This document shows, piece by piece, positions 46,126-54,765 of a DNA stretch of 64,000 bases (its first letter is position 1; each line of letters opens with the position of its first letter). Location of the stretch: contig CAZUWF010000003.1 in NCBI GenBank assembly GCA_964624065.1, positions 62,001 to 126,000 on the forward strand, read 5' to 3'. The notes below the pieces were generated by a model. It had not been told where the DNA came from. It did no database searches and saw only the letters and a list, made by a program, of their open reading frames with translations. The DNA comes from UBA7960 sp964624065 (lineage in GTDB: Bacteria > Bacteroidota > Bacteroidia > Bacteroidales > UBA7960). A program made the position numbers and the translations under genes.

Positions 46126-47175
46126 CTATGTTGTAGTTTTCAATTTTTCGAAATACATTGCAAAGGACCTATACAAGAAGTGCGTCCATTTGCCGAAAGG
46201 GACTATAATTAGAGCCCACTGAACAAGTACCGTCAAATGAAAAAGGTATAGCCAAATATTGGTTTCAATAAGGTTTAAATCAATCATGGTTCTGACCAAG
46301 AAAGCCGAGAAAGCCATCATAAGCAACCAAATAACGAAAAACCAATCTGATGGCTGCGAGAACTTGCTCTGCTCCTTGTTTTTCTTTATGCGGTCTTTGA
46401 CAAAAACGGCGGTGAGGCCGAAAAGAGTAATGCTCATAACGTACCCCAAAAGAACAACAAAGGTATTTGTAGTTCTGAACCAATCTAGTGCTACCGTAGT
46501 AAGCAGTAGTCCAAGATAACCCAGCACTATAATCAAGTGCATGAGCCACCGCGAATAGCTATCGTTGCACTTTAGGGTTCTTTTTTGGGTAAACATATGC
46601 TCGATCAAGTCTTTGAAACCCAGAATATAGTTCGACAACTTGATTTTTATGCCAGGTTTAAGTATGATAAAGTACCACATACGAGCTAGGTTGGGGATGA
46701 ATATTAGAGTAAAAACACCAATTATCGCCCACATTTCAAATTTATGTCCTGCGCCTATAATTGCATCAGGGTCAAAGTTTTTTGACGAAGCAAAGAAAAC
46801 AACCCCAATTGCAACCAGCAAGAAAGCCACGATTGTAAGGGGAAGTGATTTGTATAGGAGGCCAGAAAGCCCGGTCCAGTCGTATTTTGCAGTTAGCCAG
46901 CGGCGTATTGCCATCATCAATTCTCCCGGATTGGCCTCCCTGGGGCAATTGGATGCGCAATCGCCGCAGTAATAGCAGAGCCAGGGATCAAGCGATGATT
47001 TTAACTGATTTTCCAGACCCAAAACAGAGTATCTGACAAGAGAGCGAGGGTATGCGTGGTTTTTATCTGTAAGAGAACAAATGGCAGTGCAGTTACCGCA
47101 ATTATAACAAGCATTGAAATCATTGGCGCCAAACTTTCTTAATTCTTCGCCAAAATATGGGTTAACTATTGACAT
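46126..47175 (-). CDS. QmoC/HdrCE-like membrane subunit: two [4Fe-4S] clusters plus haem-b-type membrane domain
   Basis: A 349-residue protein. The N-terminal HdrC-like part has two four-Cys sets, C23-C26-C29-C33 (CYNCGNCTAIC) and C67-C70-C73-C77 (CYYCGDCASNC), each able to bind a [4Fe-4S] cluster. Then come about six membrane helices (110-135, 145-168, 205-228, 235-258, 278-300, 305-328) like those of haem-b subunits of the NarI/HdrE/QmoC kind, with His in the helices (for example WLMHLIIV, LYLFHLTVL). Family role: electron transfer between the quinone pool and a cytoplasmic Hdr-like complex. It is the last gene of the sulfur operon and starts 4 bases after the second hdrA. Confidence 0.85.
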   Translation of the reverse strand: MSIVNPYFGEELRKFGANDFNACYNCGNCTAICSLTDKNHAYPRSLVRYSVLGLENQLKSSLDPWLCYYCGDCASNCPREANPGELMMAIRRWLTAKYDWTGLSGLLYKSLPLTIVAFLLVAIGVVFFASSKNFDPDAIIGAGHKFEMWAIIGVFTLIFIPNLARMWYFIILKPGIKIKLSNYILGFKDLIEHMFTQKRTLKCNDSYSRWLMHLIIVLGYLGLLLTTVALDWFRTTNTFVVLLGYVMSITLFGLTAVFVKDRIKKNKEQSKFSQPSDWFFVIWLLMMAFSAFLVRTMIDLNLIETNIWLYLFHLTVLVQWALIIVPFGKWTHFLYRSFAMYFEKLKTTT

Positions 47176-47179
47176 GGCT

Positions 47180-49378
47180 CTATTTTTTCATTTTGTAGGT
47201 GTAGTACTCTTCGTCTTCGTCCATTCCATCGGGCACAACAAGGCTGTACTTGTTCATCGTCATTAGGTGGTACATAACCGTTTGCTTGTCTATGCCAGTA
47301 TTTTCTGCAATCTCTGATACCGTTTTGCTCGAACCATTGATTGCTCCTGAAATGGCTTTCCAAACCTGCGGGTATTCCTTCATGCTCAAGGCCTCTTCTA
47401 TCAATCCATCTTCTGCAGATTTCTGGGTTTCTGATAATTCAACCATACCTGCAAAGCCGTCAATCATTCCTTCTATTTCCTTGTTGGTGTATTGAATGAT
47501 TTCTATTGCATCTTCGGGGCAGACGGGGGCACAAATGCCGCACCCAGAACAGGTTGCCTTGTTTACCGTTGCAATTTCCTTGTCGTTTACAAGGGTTCTC
47601 TTCAACGAGTCGTAGTCGCACACCTCGGCACACTTGCCGCACCAGGCACATTTGTCTGAATTAATTCTTGCTATAACCGGAGGGATTGAAATGGTTCCGG
47701 TTTTAATCAAGGAACTTATCTTGGAAGCCGCCGCCAATGAAGATTGGACCGATTCGGTAATGTTGCGGGGCCCTTGGCACGAACCGCCAATAAACACACC
47801 TTTTATTACCGTTTCCACCGGTTTTAGTTTCGGGTGTATTTCGTTGAAGAACTTGTCGTTGCCAATTGGAATCTTGAAAATTTCCGATATTTCTTGGCTG
47901 TCTTGCCGTGCAACCATCCCTGTTACCAAAACTACCAAGTCGGCTTCAAGCTCAATCTCCATTTTTGAGGTAAGGTAATCCTTTACTTTTATTGAAATGG
48001 AATTGCCTTTTGATACGAGTTTCGGAGGTTCTTTTTCTTCGAATTTTATGAAAATATCGCCTTGCGAAGAGGCCTTTTGGTATAGAAGTTCTTGTTTTCC
48101 GTAAGTTCTTACATCCCTGAAAAGGTGGAAGGATTTCAATCCCGGAAATTTTTCGATCGAAATTAAGGACGAATGGATTGCAGCCGAGCAGCAATAACGC
48201 GAACAATGCTTGTTTTCGCCATTGGTTTGCCTGTTGCCAACACAATATATGTAAGCCACCCTTTTTATTTCCCTGTTTTTATATTTTAGCGAAACCTCGC
48301 TAACTTCGAGCAACCGCCGGTAGTGGGGAAGTGTGATCACATTGTCTAGTTCCTCATACCCGAATTCGCCTTTGGCAGGAAGGTAGCTGTCAAAACCGGT
48401 AGTTACCAAAACTGTACCTGCAATCAGGCTGAGATGTTCTACCCTTTGGTGAATGTTAATGCAATTGGAATACTTGTCGAGGTATTCTTTTTCGTCCTTC
48501 AAAGCCTCGGCGTCAACCACGGGAATATCGGGCAGGGCCTCCGAATAGTTCTTGTAAATTGCCTTGCGGGTAGTTAATCCGAAATTGAAAGGGTCGGGTA
48601 GGTTTACCGGACAATCCTCAATGGCTTGGTTTATGTCGCAGCCATCCTTGTGCCAGGTAACGTACCTTGGCCTAATACTAATGTTGACGTTGAAAGAACC
48701 AAGGCTTCCGGTAACCTTTTCGATTTTTGCACCGGTAAAAAGGCTAATGTTCTTCTCGGCCTTCATTTCGTCGTAAAGGCGTTTTATTACTTCCTTCCCT
48801 TGTTGGTCACCCATAAAAAGCTTTCCAACCTGTGCAACCGGACCCCCAACAAAGTGGTCTTGCTCTATTACGTAAACCTCGTTGCCAAGGCGAGCCAGCG
48901 ATACGGCAGCACGCATTCCGGCAACACCAGCGCCTACTACAAGTACGGATTTCTTGGCAGGAACCTCAATGTTTTCTAACGATTCCGAATGAGACACCCT
49001 GTTTATTCCGGCCCGGATGAGCCCCACTGCCTTTGTGCTGGCATCCATTGGCCTGTCGGAATGGGGCCACGAACATTGCTCCCTAATATTTACCTGAACG
49101 TAGTTGGAGGGATTCAGACCCGCCCTTTCGGCCACGTTTCTAAATGTATGGAGGTGCAGCTTGGGAGAGCAAGAGGCCACCACTATTCCATCAAGTTTTT
49201 TTTCCTTAATGTCGTTTATCATTATGTTTTGGCTTGAATCGGCGCAAGCAAACATAATATCTGTTGATACTTCAACTCCTTGATGATCTTTCAACAACCT
49301 TCCAATTTCCTCCACCCTAACGTAGTCGGATATGTTTCCCCCGCAATGGCAAATGTAAACTCCAATTTTTTCTTTCAT
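47180..49378 (-). CDS. HdrA/QmoB-like FAD iron-sulfur protein with C-terminal winged-helix extension
   Basis: A 732-residue HdrA-type flavoprotein. The start IGVYICHCGGNIS is the HdrA N-terminal domain, with Cys10, Cys12, Cys45 and Cys70. The FAD motif VLVVGAGVAGMRAA is at about 145-158. Two ferredoxin-type clusters lie near the C-terminus: CAWCGKCAEVC and CSGCGICAPVCP. Odd: the last 60 residues (WKAISGAINGSSKTVSEIAE and beyond) resemble a winged-helix DNA-binding fold, not part of usual HdrA. The Hdr core moves electrons between flavin and thiol or disulfide partners. It is downstream of the fused HdrA-GltD gene in the same operon. Confidence 0.88.
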   Translation of the reverse strand: MKEKIGVYICHCGGNISDYVRVEEIGRLLKDHQGVEVSTDIMFACADSSQNIMINDIKEKKLDGIVVASCSPKLHLHTFRNVAERAGLNPSNYVQVNIREQCSWPHSDRPMDASTKAVGLIRAGINRVSHSESLENIEVPAKKSVLVVGAGVAGMRAAVSLARLGNEVYVIEQDHFVGGPVAQVGKLFMGDQQGKEVIKRLYDEMKAEKNISLFTGAKIEKVTGSLGSFNVNISIRPRYVTWHKDGCDINQAIEDCPVNLPDPFNFGLTTRKAIYKNYSEALPDIPVVDAEALKDEKEYLDKYSNCINIHQRVEHLSLIAGTVLVTTGFDSYLPAKGEFGYEELDNVITLPHYRRLLEVSEVSLKYKNREIKRVAYIYCVGNRQTNGENKHCSRYCCSAAIHSSLISIEKFPGLKSFHLFRDVRTYGKQELLYQKASSQGDIFIKFEEKEPPKLVSKGNSISIKVKDYLTSKMEIELEADLVVLVTGMVARQDSQEISEIFKIPIGNDKFFNEIHPKLKPVETVIKGVFIGGSCQGPRNITESVQSSLAAASKISSLIKTGTISIPPVIARINSDKCAWCGKCAEVCDYDSLKRTLVNDKEIATVNKATCSGCGICAPVCPEDAIEIIQYTNKEIEGMIDGFAGMVELSETQKSAEDGLIEEALSMKEYPQVWKAISGAINGSSKTVSEIAENTGIDKQTVMYHLMTMNKYSLVVPDGMDEDEEYYTYKMKK

Positions 49379-49400
49379 GATAATTCTTATGTTCGTTGGA

Positions 49401-52166
49401 TTATACGGGTATTTCTCTTTCTACCAGCTTCATGTAGCTCGCTGCTTCGGTGGCGGCGCATCCTGCCGAGAGGATCGAATCGGGAATGTCTCGTGGACCG
49501 GCAACCGTTCCAGCCATGAAAACACCTTCAATGGAAGTGCGGGAAGGGCTGACAAGTTCATCAACCTGTTTCACGTAATTTAGTTCGTCCAGCTCAAGGG
49601 TTTGCTTTTTGAAACTGCTTGCAATCTCATTGTTTGGTAATGCACCAATTGACAAAACTACAAGGTCATGTTTTGCTTCCTTTAGCTTGCCAGTAGTTAC
49701 ATCTTCGTACCTCAAAACAAGGTCGCCACTACCGTCTTCCTTTTCATTGATTTGTGCAATCTTACCCTTGATCATATTAACTCCCATCCGTTTTGATTGC
49801 TGCATGAATTCTTCGTAACCCTTGCCGAATGCGCGAAGGTCTATGTAGTAAATGGTAATGTCGGCAAGGGGTAGGGCACCCATCAAAAGCTGCGCCTGCT
49901 TTATGGAATACATGCAGCAAACCTGTGAGCAAATTGGATTATTGGTGCATTCGCTGCTACAAGGTCTGCTGTTTTCGATTGACACATCGCGCGAGCCGGT
50001 GCAAAGCACGTAGGCTACGTTGCTTGGAACCTTTCCATCGCCAGGTCTCAAAACGTTGTTGAATGGTCTTGTTGGGGCAATTAGCCTTTCCATTTGAAGG
50101 GCGTCAATCACGTTGGGATAAGTGCCAAATCCATACTCTTTTTTTCCCGACGGTGGAAATAACCTAAAGCCTGAGGCCAAGATTACCGACCTGACGTCAA
50201 CGTCGTGGATTTCGGTTTTTTGGGAGAAGTCAATGGCTTCGGCCGGGCAAGCGGCGATGCATTGGTGACATTCGCGACAGTTGCTGCAATCGAGGCACCT
50301 GCTTGTGCTATCGAGAACCTCGACCTCGGTAAAGGTGCTTTCAACTTCATCAAAATCTTTTATGCGCACGGCAGGGTCGCGGTGCGCCTGTTTTGTTTGT
50401 GGCTTGAATTGAATGTTGGGACGGCTCAAAACCTTTGCGGTATCAACCGCAGGCAGCTTGTCCCCAGCTTCGTAATCTTCGATGTTTAGGCCTGCCAGGA
50501 ACTTATCGATGTAAAATGCCGCCTTCTTTCCCAGTCCGGCTGCTTCGATGATTGTTGAGGCTCCAGTAACAGAGTCGCCGCCTGCAAAAACATAGGCGAG
50601 TGATGTTTGAAGGGTTTTTTCGTTTACTACAATGGTGCCGTTTTTGTTGAGGTTTAGCTCGCTTTCGAAAACATCGGTTGAGGGGTTAAGTCCCACCGCC
50701 TCGATAACCCAATCTACTTTCTCTGTGTATTCGGAACCTTTAACTTGAACCGGTCTCCTCCTACCACTTTCATCGGGTTGGCCAAGTTCCATCTTAGCCA
50801 GGGTTACCCCTTCAAGTTGCCCGTTTTTGCCCAAGAATCTTATTGGATTTCGCAGGAGCAATAGCTTTACACCCTCTTCTTCCGCCTCTTTTATTTCGGG
50901 GGCAAAGCAAGGCATTTCTTCACGGCTACGGCGGTAAACCACCGTAACTTCGGCCGCACCGAGACGCACCGAGGTCCTGGCGGCATCAATTGCTGTGTTT
51001 CCACCACCGATAACCATAACTCGCTTGCCCTTTAGCGCGTTGGTTTTCTCTTGTATGGAGTCACGCAAAAAGTCGAGGCACGAGACCACCCCGTTCAATT
51101 CCTGCCCTTCTATGTTTAGCTTTGTGGTTTTGTGGGTTCCCACAGCAACGAATACCGCATCGAACCCATCTTTTTTCAACTTTTCTATACTTTCTACCTT
51201 GTGGTTTACCACAGTTTGGACTCCAAGGGATGTTACGTTTTTTACATCCCTTTCAACAATGTTTTTCGGAAGCCTGAACTCGGGCAGGCTCAAACTCAAC
51301 ATTCCTCCCAGAATGGGAGCCGCCTCAAAAATTTTAACCTGATGACCTTTTAAGGCCAAGTGGTAGGAGGCTGTCAATCCTGATGGCCCTGAGCCGATTA
51401 CTGCAATTTTCTTACCTGTTGGTTCTTTCTTTTTAACTGCTGGTGGTTCGGGATACTTTTGGTAAAAATGGTCTGCGAAGAAACGTTTGGTTTTGCGTAT
51501 GTCAACCGTGCCCTCGAGCAGGCTACGGGTGCATGACGACTGGCAAGGCGCGTAGCAAGCCCTCCCGAGGCTGCCCGGAATAGGAATGTCTTCCATGTGC
51601 AGCTTCATGGCCTCATCGTACTGGCCGTTTCGAACCAACGAAACATAACCGTAAGCCTTTGTACCCCCGGGGCATCCGCCAATGCAAGGTGCGGAGGTGT
51701 CTTGCCTGTCTATGTTGGCAATTCGCGGGTTTGCAAGGTTGAATGGTATGTAAGCCACCTTGCGAGCCGAAAGGTTCAGGTTGTAATCATCGGGTCTTAC
51801 CTCTGGGCATACTATTTCGCAACTTTCGCACCCCGTGCAATTTTCGGCAATCACGTACCTTGGCTTCTTAATTGCTCTTACCTTGAAGCCCGATTCGGTT
51901 TTTTCCACCTCTTCAACAGTGCTGTTAAGCATTGTGGTAATATTTGGATGCCTGGCTGTTTCCGACATTTTCGGGGTGGTAATGCAGGCTCCGCAGTCGA
52001 GGGTTGGAAAAACCTTGCTCAATTGAATCATTTTTCCACCAATCGACAACTGCTTTTCTACCAGAAGCACTTTGTAATCCATTTGGGCAAGGTTGAGAGC
52101 CGCCTCTTGTCCGGCCACACCGCCGCCAATCACCAGGGCGTCAAATTTTGTCTTTTTTGTCAGCAT
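49401..52166 (-). CDS. HdrA/QmoA-like flavoprotein with inserted GltD-type NAD(P)H module
   Basis: A 921-residue fusion. Residues 1-150 are the HdrA start, with FAD motif VIGGGVAGQEAA (12-23), the LDCGACITTP motif (57-66) and a ferredoxin cluster C110-C113-C116-C120. Residues 155-565 are a GltD-like module: the Fe-S Cys set APCIGGCP and ACYAPCQSSC, a second FAD site VIGSGPSGLTAS (256-267) and an NAD(P)H site VIGGGNTAIDAA (385-396). Residues 620-650 are Cys-rich (CLDCSNCRECHQCIAACP). From 655 the HdrA C-terminal half resumes to GCAATEAASYM. The module may let the complex exchange electrons with NAD(P)H. Confidence 0.88.
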   Translation of the reverse strand: MLTKKTKFDALVIGGGVAGQEAALNLAQMDYKVLLVEKQLSIGGKMIQLSKVFPTLDCGACITTPKMSETARHPNITTMLNSTVEEVEKTESGFKVRAIKKPRYVIAENCTGCESCEIVCPEVRPDDYNLNLSARKVAYIPFNLANPRIANIDRQDTSAPCIGGCPGGTKAYGYVSLVRNGQYDEAMKLHMEDIPIPGSLGRACYAPCQSSCTRSLLEGTVDIRKTKRFFADHFYQKYPEPPAVKKKEPTGKKIAVIGSGPSGLTASYHLALKGHQVKIFEAAPILGGMLSLSLPEFRLPKNIVERDVKNVTSLGVQTVVNHKVESIEKLKKDGFDAVFVAVGTHKTTKLNIEGQELNGVVSCLDFLRDSIQEKTNALKGKRVMVIGGGNTAIDAARTSVRLGAAEVTVVYRRSREEMPCFAPEIKEAEEEGVKLLLLRNPIRFLGKNGQLEGVTLAKMELGQPDESGRRRPVQVKGSEYTEKVDWVIEAVGLNPSTDVFESELNLNKNGTIVVNEKTLQTSLAYVFAGGDSVTGASTIIEAAGLGKKAAFYIDKFLAGLNIEDYEAGDKLPAVDTAKVLSRPNIQFKPQTKQAHRDPAVRIKDFDEVESTFTEVEVLDSTSRCLDCSNCRECHQCIAACPAEAIDFSQKTEIHDVDVRSVILASGFRLFPPSGKKEYGFGTYPNVIDALQMERLIAPTRPFNNVLRPGDGKVPSNVAYVLCTGSRDVSIENSRPCSSECTNNPICSQVCCMYSIKQAQLLMGALPLADITIYYIDLRAFGKGYEEFMQQSKRMGVNMIKGKIAQINEKEDGSGDLVLRYEDVTTGKLKEAKHDLVVLSIGALPNNEIASSFKKQTLELDELNYVKQVDELVSPSRTSIEGVFMAGTVAGPRDIPDSILSAGCAATEAASYMKLVEREIPV

Positions 52167-52183
52167 TCTGTGTTCCTGTTAGA

Positions 52184-52627
52184 TTAGTTATCAATTGCCT
52201 TAATCCCGCCTGCCATTTCTGTTTCAATATCGCCCAGCTCGAGCAATATTTCGCTGAAGGCCTCCATATGTCCGGCAAACGGAACCGCGCAAACAGAGCA
52301 AATGGCTGCCATTCTGATCCGCTTCGGACTAATGTTGTTCTGTTTCATTATAGCCTGAGATCGGGTAATGATATCGTTTGTGAAATCAGGACATTTATGG
52401 CTGTATGAGCATTCATGACCATCGGCGGCAATGAAAACACCATCGAATTTTTGCTTGAAAGCGTGCATGATCCACCTTGTTTTTATACCTGAGGAGCAGG
52501 GCAGGTTGATCACGTAAACTGACGGTGAATAGTGTACCTTGCGCAAACCTGCCAGGTCTATTCCGGGATCAGAAATCTTATCGGTCGAAAAAACCAATAT
52601 TCTGGGTTTATAACTTTTGTCGGCCAT
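52184..52627 (-). CDS. MvhD-like hydrogenase iron-sulfur subunit
   Basis: A 147-residue protein of the MvhD/FlpD family, small [2Fe-2S] proteins that pass electrons from hydrogenase or formate dehydrogenase to HdrA, also found fused to QmoB. The Cys set is C44 (LPCSSGIKT), C73, C79 (HECSYSHKCP), C110 and C113 (AICSVC). In methanogens it docks on HdrA. Here it precedes two hdrA-like genes and probably feeds them. No hydrogenase gene is in the window, so the donor or acceptor is unknown. Confidence 0.88.
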   Translation of the reverse strand: MADKSYKPRILVFSTDKISDPGIDLAGLRKVHYSPSVYVINLPCSSGIKTRWIMHAFKQKFDGVFIAADGHECSYSHKCPDFTNDIITRSQAIMKQNNISPKRIRMAAICSVCAVPFAGHMEAFSEILLELGDIETEMAGGIKAIDN

Positions 52628-52690
52628 AATGCTTGTTTATGAAATGAACTATTGTCGATAATCAGAATGGAAGCCAGAAACTGCTTGCAA

Positions 52691-52942
52691 TTAAGCTTTT
52701 CTAAGGTACAGCCGCGAAAAACTGTCCTCGTCAACAAAGCCAAGAAACTCGTGATCCATCTTTTGGCACCATTTGGGTATGTCTCTTTTTGTCCCGGCAT
52801 CGGCCGAGAGTACCTCCATCACCTCGCCCGATTCAATGTCGCCAATTCCTTGTTTTGCTGCCAGTAGTGGTCCTGGGCAGGCTGTTCCTCTTGCGTCGAT
52901 TTGTTTTGCTACTGTTAGTGCTTTTAATTCTTGGGATGTCAT
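52691..52942 (-). CDS. TusA-family sulfur carrier protein (second copy)
   Basis: An 83-residue protein with the sulfur-carrying motif CPGP (Cys22) after DARGTA. The helix AAKQGIGDIESGEVMEV and the strand-helix end (KRDIPKWCQKM) complete the two-layer TusA fold. TusA proteins bear a persulfide on this Cys and hand it to partners such as DsrE or DsrC-like proteins. It lies between the DsrE-like gene and the MvhD-like gene. The second copy at 58645-58881 has CPMP, so the two may serve different partners. Confidence 0.88.
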   Translation of the reverse strand: MTSQELKALTVAKQIDARGTACPGPLLAAKQGIGDIESGEVMEVLSADAGTKRDIPKWCQKMDHEFLGFVDEDSFSRLYLRKA

Positions 52943-52974
52943 TTTTTGTTTTTTTAGTTTGAAAACTTGTTTTT

Positions 52975-53388
52975 TTAGACCAAAAAGTGGACGTCGGCTT
53001 CTTTTACCGCATCAATATATTCGCCAATTCCGATGATATCGTCAACCATATCAATGAAATCTTCGATCTTTGAGCCTCCCCAAATTCGGCCGGCAAGGCT
53101 GCAAACGTAAATTTTTACGTTTGTCATCTCCCTGGCCATTTCGAAGTACTCCTTCCAGGTAGGGCTGTTTAGTTCCTTGAGCTTGTCAATGCAGGCTTGA
53201 AGGTTTTCGTTGTCTTCGCTAAGGTACTCCCTGCCGTTTTCGTTACCTTTTACAAACCATTGAGCCGCTTTTAGGTGAACGTAAACTTCCACATCCATAT
53301 CTTCGGCTGCGGCCCCGCTTAGCAAAACACCAGCGAAGGTTAGCTTGTCAAGCCCACCCGAAAACAATCCTATACACATTTTTGCCAT
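52975..53388 (-). CDS. DsrE-family sulfur transfer protein
   Basis: A 137-residue protein of the DsrE/DsrF-like (DsrE2, peroxiredoxin-like) group. It has a Rossmann-like start MCIGLFSGGLDKLTFAGVLL and a conserved Cys96 in KIYVCSLAGRIWGG at the position used for persulfide transfer in DsrE proteins. It precedes tusA by 32 bases. Family partners are TusA and, in sulfur oxidisers, Hdr-like or Dsr enzymes, which fits the rest of the operon. Direction of sulfur flow is not shown by sequence. Confidence 0.85.
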   Translation of the reverse strand: MAKMCIGLFSGGLDKLTFAGVLLSGAAAEDMDVEVYVHLKAAQWFVKGNENGREYLSEDNENLQACIDKLKELNSPTWKEYFEMAREMTNVKIYVCSLAGRIWGGSKIEDFIDMVDDIIGIGEYIDAVKEADVHFLV

Positions 53389-53413
53389 TTTACTGAAATT
53401 TAATTGTTGTCAT

Positions 53414-53914
53414 TTAATCTCCACATCCACCTGATGCCTTTTGTGTGGGTGCGCTAGCTTGTTGAGAACCTGACCCTACTTCAACCTTTTCGGGAAAAGA
53501 AAGCTGCCAGTTTTCAAATCCTCCTTCAAGCACCCTTACATCGCCATATTTCATTAGCCTTAGGTTTTTTGCCGAAAGGGCCGATCGTTGATGGGTGTTG
53601 CTGTATAGCACCACGGTTTGTCTCCTGTTCGAAAGAAGTTTCGAGAACTCCAGGGTTCCCCTTGGAATGTTTATTGCTCCAGGAATATGCCCTGCTTCAA
53701 ACTCCTCGGGTTCTCGCACATCTATTACTGATAATGGTGCCGTGCCCAATTCCATCAATTGGTTCACCTCTTCGGCCACAACAAAATCAACGTCTTTCAA
53801 TGCGGCTTCGAGCATAGTATTTGTGTTGCTGTAAACGGTTTTGTCTGGATTGAAGCATCCGGACAACACAAATGTCAAGATAACCGCCGACAGGATTAAA
53901 TTTAGATTTTTCAT
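53414..53914 (-). CDS. Rhodanese-like lipoprotein lacking the active-site Cys, with C-terminal GGCGD tail
   Basis: A 166-residue lipoprotein (lipobox FVLSGC, Cys20). One rhodanese domain (about 42-145) has SVIDVREPEEFEAGHIPGAI, but the active-site loop is VVLYSNTHQRSA, with Ser where the catalytic Cys should be. The protein ends SGGCGD. Besides the lipid-modified Cys20, this tail Cys is the only cysteine in the protein, so if it carries sulfur it must do so there. The same end occurs in the rhodanese at 56919-57407. By context it acts in the periplasm. A sequencing error at the loop Ser is unlikely, since the reading frame is intact. Confidence 0.85.
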   Translation of the reverse strand: MKNLNLILSAVILTFVLSGCFNPDKTVYSNTNTMLEAALKDVDFVVAEEVNQLMELGTAPLSVIDVREPEEFEAGHIPGAINIPRGTLEFSKLLSNRRQTVVLYSNTHQRSALSAKNLRLMKYGDVRVLEGGFENWQLSFPEKVEVGSGSQQASAPTQKASGGCGD

Positions 53915-53934
53915 CTTGTCAAGATTTTGAAGAC

Positions 53935-54753
53935 CTATTTTGTTTTATACTCGTTCCAGCCCCCGTCGTATATCTTAATGTTACGATAGCCAAGACCCTT
54001 CAAAGCAAGGTAAACAGTGCCCGTTCGCGCACTAGAAGTACAATAAAGAATTATCTCCTTATCTTTGACGATCTTGCTGTCTGCCAAAACTTTTTCGATT
54101 TCAGCTTTGGTTTTCAGCTGAGATTTTGCTTCGTTAATGAAGCTTTTGTTTTCCACATTAATTGAACCAGGGATGTTGCCAGCCTTGTGTTCGTTAGGTG
54201 CCGAAACATCGATAATTATGGTGCCGGGATTATTTAGCTTCCCATTTACATAAGCGTATTCGACAAATATTGACGGCTTCAACTTTGGAGTTAAGGTTAT
54301 GGGCGTGGGGGTTACGGGGTTCCGCCCTACCGCCCCACGGGCTTCCCTCCAAGCCGTCATATGACCATCAAGAATCTTGACCTTATTGTACCCGAGATAG
54401 TCGAGCACCCAATACAGGTAGGTTGAGTAAACATACCTTCCATTGTCGTAGATAATTATGGTTTTTGCAGGATCCACTCCCTTCGTGCCAAGGACTTTTG
54501 CAAGCTCGGCAGGGCTATTGAGCAAACCTTCAATTGTTCCGGGCTTGCATAGGGCTTTGTATTCGATGTTAACCGCATTTTGAATGTGCACTTTTGCAAA
54601 GTCTTGCGCGCTTACGGTGGCAACAAAAACAGTGTTGGCATCGCCAACCAGCTTAACTGCATCACGGGCAGAAATTATGTCAAACTGAGCATTTGCCGAG
54701 GCAAGGGCCAACACCAAGATTATTGTGTTTCCAAATTTTCTTAAATTGTCCAT
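53935..54753 (-). CDS. Secreted two-domain thiosulfate sulfurtransferase (rhodanese)
   Basis: A 272-residue secreted protein (signal peptide 1-22, ending ASANAQF). The N-terminal rhodanese domain is inactive: IIIYDNGRYVYSTYL has no Cys. The C-terminal domain keeps the loop ILYCTSSARTG with the catalytic Cys, as in classical two-domain thiosulfate or mercaptopyruvate sulfurtransferases. It moves sulfane sulfur from thiosulfate or a similar donor to an acceptor thiol. It lies between the porin and the rhodanese lipoprotein, in a periplasmic sub-block of the operon. Confidence 0.9.
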   Translation of the reverse strand: MDNLRKFGNTIILVLALASANAQFDIISARDAVKLVGDANTVFVATVSAQDFAKVHIQNAVNIEYKALCKPGTIEGLLNSPAELAKVLGTKGVDPAKTIIIYDNGRYVYSTYLYWVLDYLGYNKVKILDGHMTAWREARGAVGRNPVTPTPITLTPKLKPSIFVEYAYVNGKLNNPGTIIIDVSAPNEHKAGNIPGSINVENKSFINEAKSQLKTKAEIEKVLADSKIVKDKEIILYCTSSARTGTVYLALKGLGYRNIKIYDGGWNEYKTK

Positions 54754-54765
54754 TTCAAAAATCGA

